From Distichodus sexfasciatus (taxonomy: Eukaryota; Chordata; Actinopteri; Characiformes; Distichodontidae), in contig JAVGVS010000012.1 of assembly GCA_032718565.1 (NCBI GenBank), positions 2,048,450 to 2,112,449 of the forward strand: a stretch of DNA of 64,000 bases, given 5' to 3'. Shown one piece after another: positions 34,060 to 47,023 of this stretch. The notes under the pieces were generated by a model. The model searched no databases, had not been told where the DNA came from, and saw only the letters and a list, made by a program, of their open reading frames with translations. Position 1 is the stretch's first letter; each line of letters opens with the position of its first letter. The position numbers and the translations under genes were made by a program.

Positions 34060-34385
34060 AGTGAAAGTGAGTGATTATATGTCATTGTAAACACAGCACA
34101 GCAACACAGTGCACCACAATAAAATGCAACCTCTGCATGTGACCCATCTGTGAAGGAGCAGTGGGCAGCTCTATCAGCACATGGGTAAATAATATATATG
34201 GGTTGCTTACAAGCACTAGCAGTAATATTATCAGACATAAATTTTACCACTGAGGTATTCCTGAGCAAGGTACTGCCCCCAAGCACCGCCTATGCCACTG
34301 CTCCTTCATGGCTGGGCCAAATGCAGAGGTTATATTTCGTTGTGGTACACTGTGTGCTGTGTTGTGGTGTATCACTTTCACCCTT
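34060..34385. repeat. two family A SINE parts in opposite orientation
   Basis: 34060-34170 is a minus-strand tail half. 34240-34380 is a plus-strand body and tail (GGTATTCCTGAGCAAGGTAC to GTGTGCTGTGTTGTGG). A short unique spacer lies between. At about 34425 the phrase AGGGGTCGCCACAGCAGATC marks another repeat fragment. Confidence 0.7.
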
Positions 34386-36361
34386 TGCACTTTGGAGTCA
34401 GTACTATCTTGTTCTTCCTCCGGATAGGGGTCGCCACAGCAGATCAACAGTCTTGCTAAATGCATTTTGAACTGGCAACATTTTTACACCGGCAATCCTT
34501 CATGACGCAACACTCTCCATTTATCCAGGCTTGGAACTGGCACCATACTATGCTTTCCACAGAAAATGGGTAGACATTATGATACATGGACCTATATCAG
34601 CTGATCTCGTTTTAACTGTCCACTTCAATATGCTCTTAATTTGCTGAATTCCATAAAGCTGCTTTGTGGCAATGTAAAAAAATCATATATCATCCTAACA
34701 CAGACTGCCATTCCTGTGTCATACTGGATTCAAGGCTGTGTTCCAGCACCTAAATAATACCAGGTCAGCTGGTCTCCCGTGGTCACAAATTGACCAGAAA
34801 TGAATGAGGAAGAGGTTGGATTAGAGGCCTGCCAATATAAAAATGTTCAAAAATCATGTATTTAGAACTTACACATTTACACAAAACAACTTATGTAATC
34901 TGGCCTATCCTCTTTTTGCTATTTTTTATTTGCTTGTTACTCTCATAAACTTCCTTACCAATTTGTGCATCTCCTGTGGAAAAGGTGAAACTGACTCTGG
35001 CTAAATGTGGCCTTTAACAAGATTTCACTAAAAGTGATTGGCAAATTACACTGTAATTAAGGCAACGACTTATGTCTCAGCCTGTCTCAGTTGTGCCTTA
35101 GGTAACTGTAAATGACAAAACATTCCAAATAAAATTACATTCCCCTTCATTATTTATATTCCGACTTTAATCATTTATGAATGGCAGGTAATTAGCAGAA
35201 GTCTGGGGTGATTTTTTTTCCCCCCTCAGAATGTCAAAACCTGTTTTATGATGAGGCGATGTATAATTTTTAAAAACCAATAACCGAAGGTTGCAGACCA
35301 ATCCAAATAGTAAAGTCACTGCAATTAGTTCCATTCTTTGTTAGTTTTACTTGGGAAATTAGACAGACAGATCAATAAAGTGTGATAGCAAGGTATGTCG
35401 TTTGGTTTAAATGTTTAATGACAATCAATTGCATGTTTAATCGGGCATTTAACCAGCTGTACTATGTACTCTAGTGATAAAAAATATAAGTGCTGAGCTA
35501 AAGCAGGGGTTGAAACATGGTGTCCACAGAAGAGCCAGTAACTTGTGAAAGACCATGGATAAAACAAAAGCACCAGACAAAAAGAATAAAAGATCAAACA
35601 TCAAACTGAACCAATTACCCTGAAACATCGAAAGAGTGATCAACAAGAACACTGCATTGATATAAAATGAAAACAGGGATCAGACAATATACATACTGCA
35701 ATGCCATTCGCAAACCAAGTGCAGAGAAATCAATTCATTTTGTCACAACACAATCTACTATGGGCAGTAACTCAGTAATAAAAATGTCAAAATATATTTG
35801 TTACTTTTCAAACTTTGTATAACATGTTACAAAAGTAGCACAATTACAGTAACATTACTTTTTGCTGTAATGCAGTAATGTAAGGCATTGCTAATACATT
35901 TTCAGTAATATTATATCCATGCATGTTACACACCAAAAAAAATTCAGTTAAATTTAAAAACAAAAAAACAAACAAAAAAACCCCCACCAACACCATGAGA
36001 CTTGTCATGAGTAAAAAAAAAAGCAATTTCCTACAGACTGTACTTACAGTAATTATGCCACACCACATCGCCCTCCACTGGATGTATAATAAGTTGCAGT
36101 AAACTACATTTTAACATTTCAGAATGCCAAATCCTACTTCCACAGTTATTTTGTTGAAAGTAACTCAAAGGTAAGGCAGGAGTCGCATAACACATTACAA
36201 TTTAGAGACAGTAATATTGTAATGTAACAAATGCTTTGAAATAACAGTATACATACTATGATGTATTACATTTTGAGAGTAACTTGCCCACCACTGCATG
36301 TTGTCTCATCGTTTGCTGGCTCCTAAACTTTCGTATGTAGTGAGTATTATAGTAGGCTTTG
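34386..36361. other. gene-free stretch, nothing recognised
   Basis: AT-rich DNA with short frames only. Confidence 0.5.
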
Positions 36362-37218
36362 TGTCATGTTGCGCGTAAGGAGCGGACGCTGATTGCAGGA
36401 AGGTTTTCGTGAAGGCATGTTTATTTACAGTGACTGGCAGACAAGGAATCAGGAGGGGTCAGACAGAAGGAGCAGTACACAAGACAAAGACACCAAGACA
36501 GGCTAGCACAGATTAAACAAACCCCTATGACTATTGCAGAGACGGGGAACAGAACTTGGGCGAGGACTTATTCAACAAAGGGAACAGGAACACTAAAATG
36601 GGGATAGGAAACAAACAGGAGGCAAATCAGGAGCAGGGCAGAACAGGGAAACATTAACTACTCTAACCTAAATCTACAGCTAAAGCTAAACAGGCTAAGG
36701 CTAATGCTAAAGCTAAACAGGAAGAGGAACCGGAAGTGGCTAATACTAATGCTAACCTATGCTAATCCTAAAGCTAATGCTAACTGCTAAGGCTAACTAT
36801 GCTAATGCTAATGGCTAAAGCTAACAGCTACTCTAACTTCTAACACTCCAACAGACACTAACACTGAACACAGGATAAAGACAGACTTAACCAGAACATC
36901 CAAAGACGGCAGACATCAGTGGCGTTGTAAGGTACAAGACGTGGGGCCCAGGCAAGACATGGATATATTGTGAGGGTGCACAGGCAATGACTAGAACAAA
37001 GGACTGAACTTATATAGGGGCTAAACTCATAGGACTAAACAGACAATTAAGGAACAACCAATAGATCACAGACAACTAGACACGAGGGCAGGGACCCACA
37101 CAACACAACCAAATAAGGACATGTGCAGCGTGAACCATGAACCCAGTGAAACTATGTACAGAGTCTCTTGCGGCCACTAGTGGCCGGCGGGGCCAACTGT
37201 CCTGGGGGAGACATGACA
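36362..37218 (-). mobile_element. solo LTR
   Basis: The 857-bp unit begins TGTCATG and ends CATGACA, and CTTTG is present directly before (36357-36361) and after (37219-37223). On the minus strand it has a TATA-like CTATATAAGTTC at about 37010 and an AATAAA at about 36421, the expected order for U3-R-U5. No second LTR or coding interior is nearby, so recombination between LTRs probably removed the body. Confidence 0.8.
36681..36830. repeat. GCTAAN hexamer array inside the solo LTR
   Basis: About twenty GCTAAT, GCTAAA or GCTAAC/G hexamers, interrupted by a few unrelated bases. They lie between the TATA-like box and the polyadenylation signal of the LTR, so they would be in its transcribed part. 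Confidence 0.9.
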
Positions 37219-37223
37219 CTTTG

Positions 37224-38177
37224 TGATACTGGCAGGCATCAAATCACTGTCCATCGAGTCAATATAATATTGTATCAGGTTGAAACATATCATGGAGAAA
37301 CTGCACAAACCAAACACAGAAACTAAAACTTAACAGACAGGAAACATTAAAACAGACAGATGCCAAAATCCAGACAAACTGGAGAAGCAGACAGGCACAA
37401 CTGAAGCACATTAGGGCAAATGAGACATAGGCAATGACAGGAGAAGTCAGACCTCCTAGTGGTCTACTGGGGAAACTACAGGCCATTTGATGACAAAGTA
37501 ATGCACTCAGTAAGCAGTGCGTCACTTCTCGTCCTCTAAGAGCATCAAGCATCTTGAACCTCAGCTACTCAAAGGACAGGAAAACATCAGTTCTCTTTTT
37601 AAAGGAGTGATTTCTCAAAGCTTGACTCTTAATATAAAACAGTAGCTTGAAGGATGTCAACTCAATGAGTTGCACACCATCAGTTTGTGTTTATAGCACT
37701 GACAAAGGGTTAATGGCTATATAGGAGCATGATCACAATCCATAAGCTGCAATTAATTATGTAAAGGTCCATGTTTGCAAAGTATGCATTGCAAAGTGTG
37801 TGTGTGTGTGTGTGTCTTTGTGTGTGTGTTTAATAAAGCAGATGAAAATGAAGTAGGACTAGAAGAGCAGAGTCATTTCTCATTTCCTTGCTCCACTAAG
37901 CGACAGGCAGCAGCTCTGCATTTTGAGTGATGGACCAAACAACACAGGGACTCCTTTATGTTTGACTGAACAACAACCCCATGGCCCTAAGAGGGGGAGG
38001 AATGAGGGAGAGAGAGAGAGAGAGAGAGAGAGGCTAGAAAAGGAAAGGCAAATGAGGGGAAGGAGAAAACTTTATCTAGTGTAGACAGAGAAAGCAAGAG
38101 AGGCGGACAGACAGACAAATGGAGAATTAAAAGGTAGAAAAGGAGAAAAAGAGAACAGGGACAACTGCTATTCTAGA

Positions 38178-38226
<49 letters not shown>

Positions 38227-41200
38227 TAGACATAGAAAAAGGGTTGAAAAGAGAATAAGTGAAGGGAGAAAACCTGACCTGGTGGGGGAGGGGGATACAG
38301 GTGGACAGACAGACAAACAGACGGTAGGAATGAATGGTAGGAATAATAGGAGGCATTATCCTTATCCTTTCCTACCCTTTTTCATTTAGACAGACAGATA
38401 TAGAAAGAAAGGGTGAGTAGGAAGAATGTGAGACACAGAGAGAGCGAGAGAAAGTGATAGAGAAATATATTGACTAATTGTGTCGCTAGCTGCCCAATCA
38501 CATACATTTCCAAAACACTAAACTGGGTGCAAATAAAACTACACAGCCACAACTTTAATTTTAGTCTGAAAGAGGAAGAAATAGCGAGAGAGTGAACAGA
38601 AGGATGTGTAGAGTGAGATGGGGAGTCTCACCTTCAGCAGCCTGTTGTAATAAGGTAGTCTGAGTCGTGTAGCTGACACACAGGGTCCCTGACGTGAGAC
38701 TTCAGTAATCTCTTGCTCTCATTAATGTTGCTTCCGACTTTGCCGTCTGCGCTTCTGATATTTTATAATGGCCTCCTCACTGAGCTGACCAAAAGAACCA
38801 ACAATATTAAATTAGATCAATGTGGACCTGGTGCTGAATGCTTTCCACCACTGTTTTTACCCCCCAGTGAACTTGGGAGGAGTGGCAGACTTAGACTGAC
38901 TTGATCTTTTTCTAAGGTACACTTTGAGAAGGGAGGATCCATCCCAATCAATTTTGGTTTAAAAAACCAACAATCCAAGTGGAACCAAAAATGTTTTGCA
39001 ACAAACATTTCACAAGACAAAAATATGAGTAAACTAAATACTGTTGCTCATTTTAGTTAGCTACTCCACTTTAGTTAGCTACTGAAATATTTTGCTAAAT
39101 GCAGTGACTGTAAATGTAAACCTAGCCACCAACTGAGAAACCAAGCAATAAACAACAAAATGTGACCTCTTTACTGGTCTGGAACTTATATCATCAGCCT
39201 TCCAAGTATTGGGCCAACTTCATAAGCATTATGCTACCAGCTGACCCAAGAGCAAGCATGACAAGTCAAATCATGACCACACTGGGACGAACCTCAAGGA
39301 TATGTACTGTATGATAATGTATATTAAACTTGAAAGTGAAACCAAAATGAACACAATAGAAAGAAACCTTCATGAACAACTGTCATAATTGATTTGGGCT
39401 CTACAATCACAGGTAATACATGAAATAATGAGATCAAGTATCGTAATTTATTGATGATACATGCTCCAGACTCTCTTCATCATTCAACCTACTTCTCTTC
39501 TTTTGCAAAGTTAAAGGTTTGGTCTGGGCTTGCAACCACTACAATCCACCAGGCACTGAACCATGATTATTTGAGTTTTTTATATGAATTATTCACTCAC
39601 AGAGACTGGGCAAAGTCTGAAATATTAACGTTTGCATAATGTTCTATTGCATATTAGATGTGACATGGTGTCCTCATGCAAAGATCACAAATAGAAAGAA
39701 TTCTCAGATGAAATGCTGATATCTGACAGTTTAGCAGCTGTACAAAAACATTTAGCTGTGGCACAGTTGCAAGACATGATTTGCAATGTATGATTCATAT
39801 TTTAATCGTGTTGATAAATATTTATGCTGGGTTTTTAGTATTTGTGATGGTGATATTTAGCCTGATTAAATAAATGGATGCATTTAAAGTCTGCCAGGTG
39901 AATATTTATTATATTTTTAATAGTAAATAGAGCAATAGTGTCCCTTTTCCCCCAGAGTTGAATTTAAATTATGCTCTAATGAATTTTTAGCATGTGAAGA
40001 AATAAGGCACATAGAATAAGTAATATCTAAAATATAAACTTTAAACATTAAACAAGAGTTAGAAAAGAGATTTAATAGAGTCACATGCAGCATTCAGACT
40101 ATAAGTATGGCCCTGAAATTGTCTTTTTGCATTGAATGTGAATAAGATCTTTAACAGCTCAATCAAAGATCTAAGCAACTATCTGAGGACTCAATAACAT
40201 TTGCAAAGAATTTTAAGAAATAGAGCAATTTTTCCCAGTGTTGACCTTAAATTATACTCTTTAATGACTTTATTATGAAGTTTCAGTGATTCAGTTTTAG
40301 AAGAAAAATTTAAAAAGTAAAATCCAGTTTTACTATTTGATCCTATTTGATTACAAGGGAAATGTTATGAACAAAAATCAAAAGGTGATACTGTTGTTAA
40401 ACACTAATAAAGCTTTTCACTAACTGAAAGCAACTTCAGCATTTTAAACAGTGTTGGGCCAAACTGTATATGTATACACTGTATATATATATACATTTAC
40501 ATAATTTTGCCCAGAACTAATTACATTCCTGGTGCTGGAGGTAGCATAAAGCCAGACTTGAACCCAAAAAAACACTGTCCGCAATGTTGTAGAGTAATTA
40601 ACTACAAGTAGCGATGCTTCTAACAATCATTAAGTGACAGTGTGGTTTTGGCAGCTGCAAGATGTGGTCAGAGGATGAAGCAAGTATCTGTGGGTGTGAA
40701 ATATATTCATTGCAGTTAGCTATTCTGTATCTGTAACTGCCCTGTAGTGTAGCTACTGTATGAATCCAGCTTGGATGTTGCTTTTCTCCTTTTAATCATA
40801 AGTACTTTGTAGCTTGAAAAGCTACCATTTAAAAGTAGCTTCCACTATCCCTAAAAGCTTGATATAAGCCTGTCCAGGCATTGTCCGACTGTGATCTTTG
40901 CTTATTTATAATCACATTCAACTAGTATTATATTAAAAAGCAACATATATTGATTATTACTGATGATAATATACCAGTTATCCTGCTTTGGAAGTGCATG
41001 ACATTGGAGTATTACCAAAAACGAAATATACCAGTGTATACAGTTGGATTTGAAAAGACACGCGATAGAATTGCAATTGGACAGCACTAAATGCAAGGGT
41101 AGACAACCACTAAGAAGGAAATTTCTTGTTATGGTGAAAACAGTGAAAAGCTAATGTTCCCCAACAAGGATGAAAGATGTAGATGTCTTCAAGACCAGAC

Positions 41201-42815
41201 ACGGTCGTTGTTCTGCTGACAGCCAGATACACTCTTATGTACTTGGCTGCAGAACATTTGGTCTAAATGTACATGTATATTAGTCCTCTAAACATTTAAC
41301 TTATCAGCACTAAACGCCTTTTTGTCATTGTCTAGCTACACACACAGTCATGATCATGCAGTCTTTTGACCTTCTAGTGAAAGTGATGGAGTGAAATCTA
41401 AACACAAGTGGTCAGTTCGACACATCGGAGATGCATGATGGACAGAGGTATAAATGGCAGGGGCCCTGACTGTCCACTTGAAATCCAATCACCCAAAACA
41501 AAAACAGATGTGTAAAAGAAAAAGTGTAAACAGGGTCAAAGAAGCAGGTCATGGTGCTATTGTTTTCTGACCATAACACACAATTGTACTGTAGTATTGT
41601 TGTATGACTTGACTTGTTGGAGATTGGAAATGCAAGTAAATGTTTGGATTTGGCATTTACAAGTATCATGAGTCAAAAACTTTATGTTGTGAGAAGAAAT
41701 GGCATTAACACCCGATAAAGGTGTTGGCAATCTATTGAAGGGATGAATCAAATCTACGTTCAAACACTGCTTTTTTCCATCCTCTTTCTCTCCCCTTCAC
41801 TTTCTGTTCCTTGAACTATTTACAACAATTGTGAATGTATCCACATGTACAGTTAACTAATAACCATAGTTCATCATACCATATTCCAATCCACATCTTT
41901 TTCAAGCGCGTGTTGGAGGAAAAAGGCACCATCCATTTTATGAGACATTAAAACTGAGGTCCTGATTCTCTGAGGCCCAAACAAAGTTCCGGGCAACTTT
42001 CTAAAAGAGAGATGTAACCCAGATGTCCTCCTAAAACTACCCATCATAACCCTTGCAAATCTTGTCTCTTGTTTTATTGATAATTCTTTCCTGTCCTTAG
42101 CTAATGTGTGGTGAATGTATTGGTGCAGAACTGATGCTGGAACATCATCTGGGTGGAGCTGCATCTTGGGGGAAAATAGTATCATATTGACATGTTTGTG
42201 TGCTGTGGACATGAGTCTGAAATGCCAGTGTTTAAGAAAATAGTCACTGCCTTTATATAAAAAAAACATCAGGCATATCTTTTAGTTAGTGACATTGTAA
42301 CTTTGGCTTTTGATGATCATTTTAGTGCTTTTTGTGTAGAGGGGAGAGCAGGTCTATTTCATGTATATTGTGCCTTACTGTCACCTTATATGATGAATCT
42401 TGTCATTGTCCATTTCTAATAAACTGTTTTTCGTTTTTTTTTTTTTAAACTGTTGTCTGGTACATGGCAGTAAAATAGTTGATATTGCATAAAACAACTA
42501 CGGCTAGTTTGAATTCTAGCAGCATAAAGTTCTGTTCTTTGTATTAATTCTGAGTTAGAATTAATACAAAGAACTATTAGTACTCTGCAATAGTGTTAGA
42601 AAGTTTATCTCTCTATGGAGATAAAGTGTAACACTATGAACCAGAGTTTGGTTTGAGTGTAGTTAAATTCAACTCTAGTGGTGTTGTTTTTAACTCTTTA
42701 CGAGAGTTGAAACACTAACACTTTTAAAATTGTAAAGTCAACTCTGTAAAGATTGGGACAATTTAGACACCACCATAGTGTTTAATTTGACTCTCTTGGA
42801 GTTGATTTAACAGAA
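37224..42815. other. long gene-free stretch with AG repeats
   Basis: No exon is recognised. (AG)n arrays lie at 38008-38032 and 38180-38221, with a wider purine-rich zone at 37980-38460. The minus-strand frame at 41874-42269 (131 codons) has no domain I recognise. From about 42540 the sequence carries repeated GTGTTA/TAACAC and ACTCTA words in both orientations, likely an old inverted-repeat element. Confidence 0.45.
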
Positions 42816-42923
42816 GAAAACTTCTATAGAAGTTTCGAAAGAAACTGCATACCTATGAAATAATGGCAGAGAGACACGCAAAATGAGAAATCTCTGATGC
42901 TGAAAACTTCTATAGAAGTTTTC
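42816..42923. other. 57-bp inverted copy inserted between two palindromes
   Basis: A 20-22-bp palindrome (GAAAACTTCTA plus its inverse complement) occurs at 42816-42835 and again, perfect over 22 bp, at 42902-42923. Between them, 42845-42901 is the inverse complement of 44490-44546 with 55 of 57 bases identical; the two differences are adjacent. Confidence 0.85.
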
Positions 42924-42944
42924 TTCCTGATGGAACAGAAGTGG

Positions 42945-43112
42945 CTAGGATTCGGCACTCTTGCCGCTGCGGCCTGGGTTTGATTGCCCGTCAGGTACCG
43001 TAGCCAAGCCCTGCTCCCTTGGCTGTGCCCATGTCAGCTGCCCATTGCTCCTTCACAGATGATCAAAAGTCTGCTGTGCTGTGCTATGTTCACAATGACA
43101 AACGATCACTCA
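42945..43112 (+). repeat. tRNA-derived SINE, family A, shortened
   Basis: Head GTGGCTAGGATTCGGCAC with a GGGTTTGATTGCC B box, then body and the tail GTTCACAATGACAAACG. Confidence 0.7.
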
Positions 43113-43119
43113 CAAAAAA

Positions 43120-43400
43120 GTAGCTCAACGTTGTCTCTGTGTAAAAGTCAATTCCAAGACCATAGTTGTAGGTTAATACTGCATCCTAATGGTCTCTCTT
43201 TCTACTTCTATTTCTAGTTAAAATTTTATATTAAATATTCTATTTATATATTGTTTATTCTATGTGCCCTATTTGTTCTTTGTTCCCTGTTTCTTGTTGC
43301 ACTGTGAAAACTGGAGCCACGACATCTCGTATCTCTGTATACCCGTACAGTATATAGCAGAGATGACAATAAAGTTTACTTTGACTTTGACTTTGACTTT
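43120..43400 (+). repeat. LINE-type 3' end with ACTTTG tail
   Basis: It ends in GAGATGACAATAAAG followed by TTTGACTTTGACTTTGAC. A diverged second copy lies at about 54370-54575. No coding part is attached. Confidence 0.6.
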
Positions 43401-43544
43401 TTAAAAATGAATGTATGCACGGTACATTCACTCATTTTCATATCAGATGGTTCCATATGTATGATGAACTTAATATATAATAAAACCACAGTGATATTAT
43501 TTATCTGTTGTTTTCAGTTGTTAAGGTGGTAGTGGCGCAGTTGT

Positions 43545-43875
43545 CAAGGTCACCCCAATCCTGGGTTGTGGCCCTAAAGATGGCTGGGACTACAATCCCA
43601 GAAGAGTCTAAAAATTCTGAGCAAGACTCTTAACCCCTCTTATCACGAAGACCCTGAAAATAAGAATTGTAAGTCACTCTACATATGAACTTCTGCCCAA
43701 TAATATAAAAGTAAATCTTTTCTGATACACTTGCTCATGTAATTTGTGGTGTTGATGGCCTAGTGGTAGGATACTTGCGTGCTTGCTGGCCAAGAGGTTG
43801 TAGATTCAAACCCAGCTTAAACGTACCTCCAATCCTACCACCATAGAGCCCCTAAAACAATACCCTTAACCTAGT
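43545..43875 (+). repeat. two tRNA-like SINE fragments
   Basis: 43545-43680 has GAGCAAGACTCTTAACCCCT, and 43748-43870 has GATGGCCTAGTGGTAGGATA plus GGTTGTAGATTCAAACCC, matching A and B boxes of a tRNA-derived SINE. Confidence 0.6.
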
Positions 43876-44546
43876 GATGTAGTACTTGAGACCAGTTTTT
43901 GAAAGTCTCAGTCTTTTCTCGTACGCGGCCTTAATTGTACTCGGTTTTTGTCATGGATTTTATTTTGAGACGAGCCGAGAGCACAACTCTGAAGATATTA
44001 GTATTAAATCTCAGATCCAGGCATTCTGTGCTCTTTATTAATTAGTGTTTTAATAATTCAGAATCCATTTAACTTACAGAAACCACATACACATACCATC
44101 AGGATCACAAGACTTTGAACCTACCAGACATTATATTCATTCCTCTGTATGTGGAATTAATTCTGAGTAAATCCGTGCACAAAAACTGAAGTAATTGCTT
44201 TGGTCCAGTCTCGGTCTTGACTATGTCTTGCCCCGCCCCAGTCTCGGTATTGGCCCTTCAGAGTCTTGGTCTTGTCTCGATCTCAGTTTAGGTGGTCTTG
44301 TCCCCAACTCTACCTTAACCCCAAGAGACTCCAGGAAGACAAGAGCGTCTACATTTAGTAAAGTAACTTTCTATTGCCCCTCTATGCCCTCTATGGTTAT
44401 CAAAGACAAGCCATTAAAAATCTATTCTCTTGTTACTGAAAGTGTACAAATAACACAACTAGTCACAACAATGTGTGTGTGTGCACTTTAGCATCAGAGA
44501 TTTCTCATTTTGCGTGTCGGTCTGCCATTATTTCATAGGTATGCAG

Positions 44547-45260
44547 ACACCATCTCCCCTTATTATTATGCATTTCATGGTGCCTTTCCGTGAACAGTTC
44601 AGCATATCCGCCCGGACTGGGAGTATGACAGATGACACTGGAGCATTTAGATTGTGTTAATATCCCATTCCGCTCTCTCTTTACATACATATTCATCTGA
44701 CGAGTTGCAAATTACGCGCGTGTAAAAACCGTTAATTTCCATTCCCCTTCTCCTACGATGCTGTGTCTTGTCCCTCAAAAGATGACGCTTCGAAGTGTCA
44801 GGATAAAACCCTTTGAAGATTGCTTGCAGCTGTCCCATTAGGGGGAAAGAAAACCTTTGACGGATGTGTCTTCCATTTGAACGAAAAAGAAGAGGAGGGA
44901 GGGGTGGGGGGCTGATGGAACTCTAAATTGTGTTGGACTTGGCACTCTTCTTGGCTCGGCAGTGTCAGAGAAAGGACCAGTTGATAGCATCTATCATGGT
45001 GCAGAAAGGCAAGGCTGATGAAGGGAGAACCTTTCGCCCAGTCATAATGGACATAATTGAGTAAAGAAAGAGACCCCTTGCGCTAAATTATCCGTGATAT
45101 TCAGGGGCGGTAATGAAAAATAGGAGCGTCTCAAAGGTTAAATGGCTTTTCAGAGGCATGAATGCTTTCCAATGCTTTTGAAAGTGGCATTACAAGAATT
45201 TATTCACGGCTGATTACAATCTGCCACATGTTGAATGGGTAAGTGGTGATTGAACTTGCT
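44547..45260. other. candidate conserved noncoding DNA
   Basis: Unlike its surroundings this stretch has no repeat, moderate GC and a texture typical of vertebrate enhancers: TAATTGAG-, CATTACAAGAATTTATTC- and CTGATTACAAT-type homeobox-like words. It has no convincing frame. It lies about 5 kb downstream of the cadherin 3' end. Conservation cannot be tested here. Confidence 0.3.
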
Positions 45261-47023
45261 TCTTTTTTACCCCCATTTCTCACTTTTGAGCTTCCTTAGA
45301 AGACCGGCAGATTCCTTCTCTAAATGAACAGTTGCTTTGAATTGCTCCACAACACAATGGCAGTAAAACTAAAAAGAGACTCAATCATGGATTCTATCAA
45401 TGTTTTTACCAGAATGAAATCCCCAAATATTCTAAATTTGATATCCAAAATTTCTGGGAAATATTTTTGTGATCATGTATTGTCCTATTAAATATGAATC
45501 ATGTTCTGGAGGCTTTAAAGAGAAATGTCAGGCCAAATTCAGTTTTTTTCAAGAGTTTGAGGCCTGCTGTCTCTGCTGAAAACCTCTATTATTAATATTT
45601 TATTCTTAATAGTCAATGGCTGTTTTTTTGTTGGGTTTGTTACTGGTTGGTTTGCAATGAGCTGAGTCATTTTGTATGAAAAATCCAAATCGTCTGCCAT
45701 GGAAATCAGAAAAAGCTCACCAAAAGGCGTCTTCATAATACGACAGACGATTTTCTATTGAGTTGCAGAGCCTCACAAAATCATTCTACAATGATTCGAA
45801 CTTCAGTTGAACACTATAATGGCTTCTGGAGCCATCATCCAGGTGGAACTGCACATTGAAGCTGGTTGAATTGGTTAAGCACTTTGAGTTTCTAGAAAAT
45901 AAAAGTAACAAAAGCAACTGCCATAGTGCACAGATTGGTTATATTGGTTAAGGACCTGATTATTTAAGAACACAAAGTTCAGATCTTTACAAATAACTAA
46001 TAGAAGCGTCGACTCTTCTTGTATGTTCTCTACCATGGCGGTTGTTTTGCCTGATCACTTCTTAAAGAAGAGAGAGGTAACTTTCACAGTTAAGTAGCTA
46101 ATTGGATGCCAAGTCATCACAGCTAATGTCTAATTAGCAAATCACGATAACACCCCACCTTTAGAAGTTGTAAATCACTTTCTGAGACAACCCGTTAGCA
46201 CACAGATCTGCACTGCTTTGAACTAAGTGTAATTAAAATACTCAATAGATCAGAAGAGACCATAGTTATAACACCAGGTTAACTCTGATGTCCTATCAGA
46301 CAATGTTTAACTACAGTTAAGGAACCGTTAAAGAAAAGACTAATTATGACCTGGGCTAATAGGAAAATGAATATGCAACAGATTAATCAGGAAGTTCATT
46401 TGACTTTTACTCTGAGTGTGGTCTAGTGCAGGTCTAGTCATATTTGGGATGTAAGCAATGAAAAGCTTGAAACCATGAGAAAAATCAAATATGTACTAAA
46501 AACTATAAAAAAGGGGTTTTATTTCCTCCAAAAAACTGTAAATCAAGAAGACAAAATGGCATGCACATTTATATTTAAAAAATCTGCATTAGAATTTTTT
46601 TTGAATTAATATTGTTTAAATGTATACACTAAATGTCTGAACAGTGGAAAATCAGTTCTAGTTCCTTCCTTCAGGCACATGTATCTTGTCCTTGTCTTTC
46701 TCTGACCTTCTTGGATTGTAAAATTAGTTGATGAAGTGGCTTGAGAGAAGGACCAGGCTATACCTTGATGACTACTGTAGCACCCAATAGCTCATCAACT
46801 CAGAATAGTCACCCCGCATAACCCAAGGTGGACAGTAATCAAACCTGACTGAAGATCTCAAGAAGAAGTTTAAGATATATGTATTTTTTGTCAGATTGTG
46901 TTCTGCATCTTTGTTGCTTCTGGATGAGGACAGGAGGGCCTGTGGAGATTTGGTCCAAACTTTTCTGCTTCATAACAAAACCTATGTTAGACTACACCTG
47001 CAAACCTGGCAAAATGCCAAATA
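45261..47023. other. gene-free stretch, nothing recognised
   Basis: Short frames only; no repeat family assigned. Confidence 0.45.

Noticed and set aside
36681..36830. Telomere-like hexamer array
   Set aside because: GCTAAN is not the vertebrate TTAGGG unit and the array lies wholly inside a solo LTR.
41874..42269. 131-codon minus-strand frame
   Set aside because: No recognised domain, no splice context, and no paralogue in the window. It may be chance.
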